From: Selaginella tamariscina
Taxonomy: Eukaryota; Streptophyta; Lycopodiopsida; Selaginellales; Selaginellaceae
Reading direction: 5' to 3'
DNA: 64,000 nt
Assembly: GCA_003024785.1 (NCBI GenBank)
Contig: PUQB01000211.1
Span: 1 to 64,000 of the forward strand
Shown here piece after piece: positions 9,940 through 20,663 of this stretch; positions within the stretch are counted from its first letter, which is position 1, and every line of letters starts with the position of its first letter. Both the position numbers and the translations under genes were made by a program. Under the pieces are notes generated by a model. It was not told the DNA's origin. It was given only the letters and a program-made list of their open reading frames with translations, and made no database searches.

Positions 9940-10240
9940 GGTGCAGCTGAAGACACCAGAGGTGGAGTTCTCTGGTAAAGCTTTGGTGGATAGCGGAGCG
10001 AACGCAAATTTCATCGACAAGAATTTTGCTGTCAGCACGGGATCCGTCTACATCCTTTGAAGACTCCTGGTTCTGTACGGGTCGTTGATGGACGAGATAT
10101 CAAATCTGGAGCGGTAATAAATGACACGGAGTTCGTTGAGGTCGTTGCTTGCGGTGCTGTGTGCAACATCTCCTTCAGTGTTGTTTCTATTCCAGACTCT
10201 ACGATTATCCTTGGTTTGCCGTGGATCGAGTTGGTGGATC
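9940..10240 (+). pseudogene. Aspartic protease region of family B element
   Basis: Near 9975-10025 the reading ALVDSGANANFID is the catalytic DSG loop of a retropepsin. It is followed by the VVDGRDIKSGAV stretch and by IILGLPWIE near 10203, the Ty3 counterpart of the ILG motif before the polymerase. It matures the polyprotein in live relatives and lies between gag and reverse transcriptase as usual. It belongs to a fossil element. Confidence 0.8.
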
Positions 10241-10508
10241 CTGGTTGGAGAGAACGTTTCATGAACAGTTTCCCAGCTGTTTCAACTCCAGCCACACTCT
10301 TTGATTCCGATCCTGTTCCAGTTCCTCCTCCACTTCGAGTCTCGCATATCACCTTGAAGCAGTTCAAGAAAGATAGCCGACATGACCCAGCATCCGTGTT
10401 CGCGATCAAAGTCTATCCCTGCTCTGCTAAGGATGTTTCTGTTCCTCCTGCCTTACCAAAGCAGTATGCCGATTTCGCAGACGTCTTCGACAAAAAAAAG
10501 CTTCTGCC

Positions 10509-13091
10509 TTGCCACCGCACCGTGAGTACGACTGTCCTATCGATCTCGTTGAGGGTAAGCAGCCGTCCTCCGGTCCCATTTACGGTCTCTCACCAACAGA
10601 GTTGGAGACATTGAGGAAATACATTGAGGAGAATCTTGTCACCGGATTTATCCGTCATTCGCGATCACCGGCTGGTGCTCCAGTATTCTTTGTTTCCAAG
10701 AAGGATGGAAGTCTCCGGCTCGTGGTGGACTACCGAGATCTGAATAAGGTCACCATTCCAAACAAGTATCCTCTCCCGCTCGTCTCCGACATGCTCGAAC
10801 GTCTTTCTGGTGCCCGGTACTTCACAAAGATCGATTTAAGAGGAGCGTACAATCTCATCCGAATTCGAGAAGGGGACGAGTGGAAAACAGCTTTCCGTAC
10901 ACGCTACGGACATTTCGAGTACGTAGTAATGCCGTTCGGCCTGACAAATGCACCTGCTGTGTTCCAGCACATGGCTAACGATATTTTCCGGGACTTCTTG
11001 GATTTGTTTGTCATCATGTACCTAGACGACATCCTGATATTTTCCAAGACTCGAGAAGAACACGAACGGCATGTACGGTTAGTCTTGGAGAGGCTCCGGA
11101 AGCACCACTTGTTTGCCAAGTTGGAGAAGTGCTCTTTCAGTCAGCAGTCTGTCGAGTTCCTGGGGTACATCATTTCAGCTGAAGGTGTTCACATGGATCC
11201 TGCAAAAGTCCGGACTGTATTGGAGTGGGAGAGACCATCAAATGTTCGTGATGTTCGATGTTTCCTCGGGTTTGCGAACTTCTATCGACGTTTCGTTCGG
11301 GATTTCTCCAAGATTGCATTGCCATTGACGAAGTTGACTGGCAAGGATGTTCCATTTGTCTGGTCCTCTGAGGCTGAGGAGGCGTTCGAGTTCCTAAAGA
11401 AGGCGTTCACCTCGGCACCTGTTCTTATCCATCCTGACCCTGCGAAGCCATATTTCGTGGAAGCTGATGCCTCTGACTTCGCCATTGGTGGAGTGTTGTC
11501 CCAGGAAGGTCCAGATCATCTTCTCCATCCCATTGCTTTCCATTCCCGCAAGTTCACTGCACCTGAGATCAACTACGATGTCTACAACAAGGAGCTGCTG
11601 GCGATCGTCGATGCCTTTGAGGAGTGGCGCAGATTCCTTGAAGGTTCCCCGCATGTGGTTAAGGTGTATTGTGATCACAAGAACCTCCAGTACTGGGCAA
11701 CAGCACGAGTTCTCAATCGACGTCAGGCGCGATGGGCACAGTCTTTGTCCCGGTTCCGATACGAGATTATTCATCGTCCCGGTCGTCTAAATGGCAAAGC
11801 AGATGCCTTATCTCGTCGCAGTTACCTAGCTCCAGTACCAGGTGAAATCCGATTTGATCAACAAGAACAAGTCATCCTGAGCTCCGACCAGTTGTTGGTA
11901 AACGCGCTTTCCCGTTCTTCTGCTCCAGTTGACACTTCGTTTTTGGATCTAATCCGAGAAAATCTCCCTCAAGACGAGTTTGCTCGTGATGTCCTTGCAC
12001 ATGTTCGACGAGTTCAGCCATTGTCTTCAGGGTCACAACTACGAGATTATGCTGCTTTCCATCTTCATAATGGGTTGCTGTACCACCACATCCAAATCTA
12101 TGTTCCGGACGGAGAACTGAGGTTGCGAGCTGTCCAACACTGCCATGACAACACAGCTGCAGGACATTTTGGCATTCGAAAGACGATCGAGCTGGTACAA
12201 CGGGTGTTCTGGTGGCCTCGGCTTCGCGTGTATGTTGAGAGATTTGTGCGATCTTGTGACACGTGCCAGCGTACAAAGCTTCCTCGTCATCGACCGGTTG
12301 GACTACTACAGCCTCTTCCTATTGCTCAGCGGCCATGGTCATCCATCACCATGGATTTCCTCACGGATTTACCGCCTTCTAGAGGGTTTGATGCTGTCCT
12401 AGTCATTGTTGATCGGTTCTCTAAGATGGCGCACTTTGTTCCCTGCAACAAGACATGTTCGGGTCCTGATGCTGCAGATCTGGTGTACCGGGAGGTGTTC
12501 CGTCTTCATGGTCTTCCTGATGAACTTGTCACTGATCGAGGTCCCCAGTTCACTTCGGCATTCTGGCGGAGATTCCTAGATCGGCTACGTATCACCGGGA
12601 AGCTGTCTACTGCACATCATCCTGAAACAGATGGACAATCGGAGCGCACGATTCAGACTCTGGAACAATATCTCCGGTGTTTCATTTCTCATCTGCAAGA
12701 TGATTGGGTCGATCTCCTTCCTGCTGCCGAGTTCGCGTACAACAACACGGCACACTCATCCATAGGTGTGTCGCCATTTTTCGCGTTCTCTGGTGTTCAT
12801 CCTCGCTGGTCCTACAGCTTGCCCGTGGTTCCTGGCCTCACCACTGCTGCCGATGATCGTGTTGAGCATCTCCGACAGGTCCATGAAGAAGTGCAGCATC
12901 ATCTTCAACGCGCTCGGGATTTGCAACAACAAGCTGCTGATCGTTCCGTTCCCGTTCCTCTCCTCCAGCATTCACAATTGGTGACCAAGTGTGGCTCCTC
13001 CGGCGTCATTGGCCAACCACACGTCCCTGTGACAAGCTGGACTATCAACGCTTGGGGCCATTTCGCATCATCGAAAAACTCTCTGATGTGA
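10509..13091 (+). pseudogene. Reverse transcriptase, RNase H and integrase of family B element
   Basis: A long open stretch of about 860 codons. The RT part shows [44 protein letters not shown] and the YLDD active site near codon 171. RNase H begins around EADASDFAIGGVLSQ (near 11460). Integrase has the HHCC finger (H..H, then CDTCQRTK near 12255) and the catalytic triad in MDFLTDLP, TDRGPQF and DGQSER (about 12350, 12533 and 12640). These copy the RNA and insert the cDNA in live relatives. This is the best preserved retroelement segment in the window, but the element as a whole is broken. Confidence 0.95.
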
Positions 13092-13370
13092 CGTTTCGTC
13101 TCGAGCTTCCGCCAACCATCCGATCCATCCCGTGTTCCATGTTTCTGTGTTCCATGTTTCTTTGTTGGAGCCTTATCATGCTCCTTCTGAACCTGGCCGA
13201 CTTCTTCCACCACCTCCTCCAGTTACAGTTGCTGGTGAACCTGAGTTCGAGGTTGCTGCAATTCTTGACTCCAAACTTGTTTGTGAAGTTGCCATCCCAT
13301 GTTCCATGAGTTCGAGGTTGCTGCAATTCTTGACTCCAAACTTTCATGTTCGTGGTCAGCTTCACTATTC
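13092..13370 (+). pseudogene. Integrase tail and chromodomain-like remnant of family B element
   Basis: Short readings in this stretch match the chromovirus integrase C-terminus: LGPFRIIEKLSDVTFRLELP (the GPF module), then SLLEPYHAPSEP, a proline run and EPEFEVAAILDSK, which is how Ty3 chromodomains begin. A 65-bp offset direct duplication (from 13243 and 13308) and then the tandem array interrupt the remainder. Chromodomains direct insertion toward modified histones. The assignment places the element among chromoviruses. Confidence 0.7.
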
Positions 13371-16300
13371 ATGACGAGCACCGTTGGATCGGTTATCCAG
13401 CTGGCGGATCGGTTATCCAACTGGCGAACACACTTGGACCAGTGACACACGGTTATCCACCTGGCGAACGCACTTGGACCAGTGACACGCGGTTATCCTC
13501 ACTATTCATGACGAGCACCGCTGGATCGGTTATCCACCTGGCGAACGCATTTGGACCGCACTTGGACCAGTGACACGCAGTTATCCTCACTATTCATGAC
13601 GGCACCGTTGGATCGGTTATCCACCTGGCGAACGCACTTGGACCAGTGACACGCGGTGCCCACCTGCCGAACGCGGTTATGGACCAGTGACACGCGGTTA
13701 TCCTCATTATTCATGACGAGCACCGCTAGATCAGTTATCCAGCTGAGGGATCGGTTATCCAGCTGGTGAACACACTTGGACTAGTGACACGGTTATCGAC
13801 CTGGCGAACGCACTTGGACCAGTGACACGCAGTTATCCTCACTATTCATGACGAGCTCCGCTGGATCGGTTATCCACCTGGTGAACGCATTTGGAACGCG
13901 GTTATGGACCAGTGACACGTGGTTATCCTCACTATTCATGACGAGCACCGCTGGATCGGTTATCCACCTGGCGAACGCATTTGGAACGCGGTTATGGACC
14001 AGTGACACGCGGTTATCCTCACTATTCATGACGAGCACTGCTGGATTAGTTATCCACCTAGCGAACGCACTTGGACCAGTGAGGCGCGGTGCCCACCTGC
14101 CGAATGCACTTGGACCAGTGACGCGCGGTGCTTGTCAATCGAAGGGGGAAGCACTTGGACCAGTGACACGCGGTTTCCACCTGGCGAACGCACTTGGACC
14201 AGTGACGCGCGGTGCTCGTCATCGAAAGGGGGAACGCACTTGGACCAGTGACACGCGGTTATCCTCACTATTCATGACGAGCACCGCTGGATCGGTTATC
14301 CAGCTGGGGGATCGGTTATCGACCTGGCGAACGCACTTGGACCAGTGACACGCGGTTATCCTCACTATTCATGACGAGCACCGCTGTTTATCCAGCTGGG
14401 GGATCAGTTATCCAGCTGGCGAACACATTGGACCAGTGACACGCGGTTATCGACCTGGTGAACGCACTTGGACCAGTGACACGCGGTTTATCCTCACTAT
14501 TCATGAGAACCGCTGGATCGGTTATCCACCTGGCGAACGCATTTGGAACGCGGTTATCTCACTATTCATGACGAGCACTGCTGGATCGGTTATCCACCTG
14601 GTTATCCAGCTGGGGGATCGGTTATCCAGCTGGTGAACACACTTGGACCAGTGACACGCGACGAGCACCGCTGGATCGGTTATCCACCTGGCGAACACAC
14701 TTGAACCAGTGACACGCGGTTATCGACCTGGCGAACGCACTTGGACCAGTGACACGCAGTTATCCTCACTATTCATGACGAGCACCGCTAGATCGGTTAT
14801 CCACCTGGCAAACGCATTTGGAATGCAGTTATGGACTAGTGACACACGATTATCCTCACTATTCATGACGAGCACGCTGGATCGGTTATCCACCTGGCGA
14901 ACGCACTTGGACCAGTGACGCACGGTTATCCTCACTATTCATGATGAGCACCGTTGAATCGGTTATCCACCTGCCGAACGCAGTTATCCACCTAGCGAAC
15001 GCACTTGGACCAGTGACGCGCGGTGCCCACCTGCCGAACGCAGTTATCCACCTGGTGAACGCACTTGGACCAGTGACGCGCGGTTATCCTCACTATTCAT
15101 GACGAGCACCGCTGGATCGGTTATCCACCTGCCGAACGCAGTTATCCACCTGGCGAACGCACTTGGACCAGTGACGCGCGGTTATCCTCACTATTCATGA
15201 CGAGCACCGCTGGATCGGTTATCCACCTGCCAAACGCAGTTATCCACCTAGCGAACGCACTTGGACCAGTGACGCGCGGTGCCCACCTGCCGAACACAGT
15301 TATCCACCTGGCGAACGCACTTGGAACAGTGACGCGTGGTGCCCACCTGCTGAACGCAATTATCCAGTGACGCGCGGTGCTCGTCATCGAAGGGGGAACG
15401 CACTTGGACCAGTGACACCCAGTTATCCACCTGCCAAACGCACTTGGACCAGTGACGCGCGTTTATCCTCACTATTCATGACGAGCACCGCTGAATCGGT
15501 TATCCACCTGCCGAACGCAGTTATCCACCTAGCGAACACACTTGGACCAGTGACGCGCGGTGCCCACCTGCCGAACGTAGTTATCCACCTGGTGAACGCA
15601 CTTGGACCAGTGACGCGCGTTATCCTCACTATTCATGACGAGCACCGCTGGATCGGTTATCCACCTGCCGAACGCAGTTATCCACCTGGCGAACGCACTT
15701 GGACCAGTGAGCGCGGTTATCCTCACTATTCATGACGAGCACCGCTGGATCGGTTATCCACCTGCCAAACACAGTTATCCACTAGCGAACGCACTTGGAC
15801 CAGTGACGCGCGGTGCCCACCTGCCGAACACAGTTATCCACCTGGCGAACGCACTTGGAACAGTGACGCGTGGTGCCCACCTGCTGAACGCAATTATCCA
15901 GTGACGCGCGGTGCTCGTCATCGAAGGGGAACGCACTTGGACCAGTGACACGCAGTTATCCACCTGCCGAACGCACTTGGACCAGTGACGCGCGTTTATC
16001 CTCACTATTCATGACGAGCACCGCTGAATTGGTTATCCACCTGCCGAACGCAGTTATCCACCTAGCGAACGCACTTGGACCAGTGACGCGTTGTGCCCAC
16101 CTGCCGAACGCAGTTATCCACCTGGCGAACGCACTTGGACCAGTGACGCGCGGTGCCACCTGCCGAACGCAGTTATCCACCTGCCGAATGCACTTGGAAC
16201 AGTGACGCGCAGTGCTCGTCATCAAAGGGGAACACACTTGGACCAGTGACATGCAGTTATCCACCTACCGAACGCACTTGGACCAGTGACGCGGTTATCC

Positions 16301-19018
16301 TCACTATTCATGACGAGCACTGCTGGATCGGTTATCCACCTGCCGAACGCAGTTATCCACCTGCCGAACGCACTTGGACCAGTGACGCGCGGTTATCCTC
16401 ACTATTCATGACGAGCACCGCTGGATTGGTTATCCACCTGTGGAACGCAGTTATCCACCTACCGAACGCAGTTATCCACCTACCGAACGCACTTGGACCA
16501 GTGACGCGCGGTTATCCTCACTATTCATGACGAGCACCGCTGGATTGGTTATCCACCTGCCGAACGCAGTTATCCACCTAGCGAACGCACTTGGACCAGT
16601 GACGCGCGGTGCCCACCTGCCGAACGCAGTTATCCACTTGCCGAACGCACTTGGACCAGTGACGTGCGGTGCGAACGCACTTGGACCAGTGACGCGCGGT
16701 GCCCACCTGTCGAACGCAGTTATCCACCTGCCGAACGCACTTGGACCAGTGACGCGCGGTGCTCGTCATCGAAGGGGGAACGCACTTGGACCAGTGACAC
16801 CCAGTTATCCACCTGCCAAACGCACTTGGACCAGTGACGCGCAGTTATCCTCACTATTCATGACGAGCACCGCTGGATCGGTTATCCACCTGCCGAACGC
16901 AGTTATCCACCTAGCGAACGCACTTGGACCAGTGACGCGCGGTGCCCACCTGCCGAACACAGTTATCCACCTGCCAAACGCACTTGGACCAGTGACGCGC
17001 GGTGTGAACGCACTTGGACCAGTGACGCACAGTGCCACCTGCCGAACGCACTTGGACCAGTGACGCGCGGTGCTCGTCATCGAAAGGGGAACGCACTTGG
17101 ACCAGTGACACGCAGTTATCCACCTGCCGAACGCACTTGGACCAGTGACGCGCGGTTATCCTCACTATTCATGACGAGCACCGCTGGATCGGTTATCCAC
17201 CTGCCGAACGCAGTTATCCACCTAGTGAACGCACTTGGACCAATGATGCGCGGTGCCCACCTGCCGAACGCAGTTATCCACCTGCCGAACGCACTTGGAC
17301 CAGTGACGCGCAGTGCCACCTGCCGAACGCACTTGGACCAGTGACGCGCGGTGCGAACGCACTTGGACCAGTGACGCGTGGTGCCCACCTGCCGAACGCA
17401 CTTGGACCAGTGACGCACGGTGCCCACCTGCCGAACGCACTTGGACCAGTGACGCGCGGTGCCCACCTGCCGAACGCAGTTATCCACCTGCCGAACGCAC
17501 TTGGACCAGTGACGCGCGGTGCCACCTGCCGAACACAATTATCCACCTGCCGAACGCACTTGGACCAGTGACGTGCGGTTCTCGTCATCGAAGGGGAAAC
17601 GCACTTGGACCAGTGACACGCAGTTATCCACCTACCGAACGCACTTGGACCAGTGACGCGCAGTTATCCTCACTATTCATGACGAGCACCGCTGGATCGG
17701 TTATCCACCTGCCGAACGCAGTTATCCACCTAGCGAACGCACTTGGACCAGTGACGCGCGGTGCCCACCTGCCAAACGCAGTTATTCACTTGCCGAACGC
17801 ACTTGGACCAGTGACGCGCAGTGCCCACCTGCCGAACGCACTTGGACCAGTGACGCACGGTGCCCACCTACCAAACGCAGTTATCCACCTGCCGAACGCA
17901 CTTGGACCAGTGACGCGCGGTGCCCACCTGCCGAACGCACTTGGACCAGTGACGCACGGTGCCCAGAACGCAGTTATCCACCTGCCGAACGCACTTGGAC
18001 CAGTGACGCACGGTGCCCACCTGCCGAATGCACTTGGACCAGTGACGCGCAGTGCCCACCTGCCGAACGCAGTTATCCACCTGCCGAACGCACTTGGACC
18101 AGTGACGCGCGGTGCCCACCTGCCGAACGCAGTTATCCACCTGCCGAACGCACTTGAACCAGTGACACGCGGTGCTCGTCATCGAAGGGGGAACGCACAG
18201 GGGAACGCACTTGGATGAGTGACATGCCCCGAACGCACTTGGACCAGTGACGCGCGGTTATCCTCACTATTCATGACGAGCTCCGCTGGATCGGTTATCC
18301 ACTTGCCGAACGCAGTTATCCACCTAGCGAACGCACTTGGACCAGTGACGCCGTGCCCACCTACCGAATGCACTTGGACCAGTGACGCGCGGTGCCACCT
18401 ACCGAATGCAGTTATCCACCTACCGCCGAACGCAGTTATCCACCTAGCAAACGCACTTGGACCAGTGACGCGGTGCCCACCTGCCGAACGCACTTGGACC
18501 AGTGACGCGCGGTGCGAACGCACTTGGACCAGTGACGCGTGGTGCCCACCTGCCGAACACACTTGGACCAGTGACGCGCGGTGCGAACGCACTTGGACCA
18601 GTGACGCGTGGTGCCCACCTGCCGAACGCACTTGGACCAGTGACGCGCGGTGCCCACCTGCCGAACGCACTTGGACCAGTGACGCGCGGTGCGAACGCAC
18701 TTGGACCAGTGACGCGTGGTGCCCACCTGCCGAACGCACTTGGACCAGTGACGCGCGGTGCCCACCTGCCGAACGCACTTGGACCAGTGACACACGGTGC
18801 TCGTCATCGAAGGGGAACGCACAGGGGAACGCACTTGGATGAGTGACATGCAGTTATCCACCTCCCGAACGCACTTGGACCAGTGACGCGCGGTGCGAAC
18901 GCACTTGGACCAGTGACGCGTGGTGCCCACCTGCCGAACGCACTTGGACCAGTGACGCGCGGTGCCACCTGCCGAACGCACTTGGACCAGTGACGCGCGG
19001 TGCTCGTCATCGAAGGGG
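13365..19018 (+). repeat. Composite tandem array in the 3' untranslated part of family B (~5.6 kb)
   Basis: The array is built from a ~39-bp unit around GCACTTGGACCAGTGACGCG plus CGGTGCCCACCTGCC, a 21-bp unit around GAACGCAGTTATCCACCTGCC and a ~37-bp unit around TCCTCACTATTCATGACGAG. They alternate in higher-order blocks of about 200-600 bp. Many blocks end with CTCGTCATCGAAGGGGGA, also found directly before the 3' LTR. The TCACTATTCATGACGAGCACC word also occurs once at the array start, continuous with the chromodomain-like remnant. The left end has more ACACGCGGTTATC variants, the right end more GACGCGCGGTGCC variants. Long open frames on both strands are by-products: 39 and 21 are multiples of three. 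Confidence 0.95.
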
Positions 19019-19025
19019 GAGATAG
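19004..19025 (+). other. Purine-rich tract before the 3' LTR
   Basis: CATCGAAGGGGGAGATAG sits directly before the TG of the 3' LTR, where Ty3 elements have the polypurine tract that primes plus-strand DNA synthesis. Similar GAAGGGG words occur about ten times inside the array. Confidence 0.6.
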
Positions 19026-19425
19026 TGTAAGGATCATGGGTTATTTTTTGCCTTTCACAGGACTTGAACCCGAGACCTTTTGGCTAACACACACATGTGT
19101 TAATTAACTGGTCCATATGATCCTGGATGCTGAACTACACCATCAACAGCAAGGCGTATATTCATATGCATGTTCCAGACCAATTGTGAACCACACATTC
19201 CAGACCAGTTGTGGATCACACATTCCAGACCAGTTGTGGACCATACAAACCTCAGGACCTTAGATATATAAACAAGGTTCCAGTTCCAGGTTTCTCAGAA
19301 TCATTCAACACCAGTCTTTGGCCTTGTGTTTCATTTTGTATTCATTTCTTTCTTGAATACAATCTCCTCTTTTCAAGGTTCCACCCTTGTTCTAAAGGTT
19401 TCGCCCTTTGCACAAGGTCGTGACA
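19026..19425 (+). repeat. 3' LTR of family B (400 bp)
   Basis: It is collinear with 8359-8755 from TGTAAGGATCATGG to GGTCGTGACA. About 13 substitutions and one 2-bp indel separate the copies; most are C-to-T or G-to-A type, which fits decay of methylated cytosines. Confidence 0.92.
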
Positions 19426-20239
19426 ATTTTTAAGCATATCCGACATGTTGAACTCACCGGAACTAGCCATTAATCCAACTGGGACACGAAAAACCAGGGT
19501 AAGAGTTTTCTAGAAGGTAATTTCTAGCTTCGCCTAGAGTTTCTTGCAAATACCTAATGACACTCGGCCGGACCATCACCAGATACCCAAGTGCACTAAG
19601 CAGGCCTGTTTCCTACTACATCTAGAGCTTATCAACATAGTACAGTAGGTAATAACAATTAACATCCAAAGTAAAGGGGAGTCATATTAAAAACTATGAC
19701 AGATTGCTTTTTTAATGTTTTTGAACATTTTTATGCATATTTGCATGGAAGTGAGATAATATTAGAGTGTAAGCACTTCTTTTTTAAAATGTAAGAATTT
19801 GGAGGGTCATGCAACTCGATGGGAATTACGACTTTAAGTTATGATTTTAAGATTGTGCATTAACCAAGTCAAACGATGATTGATGCTAATGCTCATCACT
19901 TTTGATATCCACAGCACTTGATAATGTTGTTATAGCACCTTATGTGTTTAATATGAACTTACCGTTCTTGGACAAGGTACGAGTTGCACAAGAAATGAGT
20001 TGCACAAGAAACTACGAGATAAGGTATATATAAAGCTATTCTAGGTTGAAATCCCATATCCTTTAACTGGAAAAGCTTTTCCTATGCTATGAACAATGAT
20101 TTTTGCACATTATCATTACTTTTATATTATTGGGGTCATCTAAGTCATTAATTTTATCAAACCCACAATCTAAATACCCCATTCTTGGATTCCCAAGTCT
20201 ACGTTTCCCCTTCAAACTTTTAAGGGTCTAAGTTTTAGG
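19426..20239. other. Non-coding stretch right of family B, likely the continuation of the interrupted older unit
   Basis: No domain is recognised. The first ~230 bases are of mixed composition like 6240-8358, then AT content rises. A short duplication GAGTTGCACAAGAAA occurs near 19983-20010. It ends at the MITE. Confidence 0.4.
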
Positions 20240-20651
20240 AGTTAGAGGCAGTTCACATGTGCCTTCACCCTCACGTGAGGGTTGCACATGACATGTTTAT
20301 CCTTGTGCTATTAATTTAAACTTAATAAATTTTGTTTTTAAAATAAAATAAATATAAATTAAAATTGTAGGCTTTTCAATTATATAATTTTTTATATAAA
20401 ATAAATAAAATTAAAAATCTTAATTATTTATTTTAATATATTTTTAAAATCTTTATTAAATATATGATAATGAAACATATGACAAGAAAAAACATATTCT
20501 TATCATCACAAGAGTGAGAAAATTTAAGTAAATTTACGTTTATTTAAAATCTTGCCCTTGAGACCCTCGCGAGAGTGAAGGTAAAATGTTACATGTGACT
20601 TCATAAGAGGTAAAAATTTATTAAGGGTGAGAGCACATGTGAACCACATCT
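20240..20651. mobile_element. MITE-like element (412 bp) with terminal inverted repeats
   Basis: The left end holds GTTCACATGTGC-CTTCACCCTCAC; the reverse complement of the right end holds GTTCACATGTGC-TCTCACCCTTAA, so the terminal inverted repeats cover about 30 bp with some mismatches. The interior is AT-rich and non-coding. The flanks TAAGTTTTAGG (20229-20239) and TAAGGTTTTAGG (20652-20663) look like a target duplication of about 9-11 bp with one indel, which would suit a Mutator-type element. The superfamily is uncertain because the outermost bases are worn. Confidence 0.6.
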
Positions 20652-20663
20652 TAAGGTTTTAGG

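Larger units (their letters stand above)
8359..19425 (+). mobile_element. Ty3/gypsy chromovirus, family B, with two LTRs and a giant 3' tandem array
   Basis: Two LTRs of 397 and 400 bp bound the element. In order: LTR, gag with CCHC knuckle, aspartic protease, reverse transcriptase, RNase H, integrase with HHCC finger and DDE triad, a GPF-type tail and a chromodomain-like start, then a composite tandem array (about 13365-19018), a purine tract and the 3' LTR. The flanks ATTTC (8354-8358) and ATTTT (19426-19430) could be a 5-bp target duplication with one change. The LTRs differ at about 13 of ~397 positions, nearly all transitions, so insertion was fairly recent, perhaps one to a few million years at typical plant rates (rate assumed). 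Coding parts show a few breaks, so it looks recently dead rather than ancient. Confidence 0.92.

Noticed and set aside
17313-18842. Long open frames with HLPNALGPVTRGA-type repeats as a structural protein
   Set aside because: Both strands and several frames are open because unit lengths are multiples of three; starts and ends fall at repeat irregularities, and no frame is favoured.
13365-19018. CRISPR-like regular repeats
   Set aside because: The units are joined head to tail without unique spacers, vary in length and sit inside a retroelement in a plant genome.
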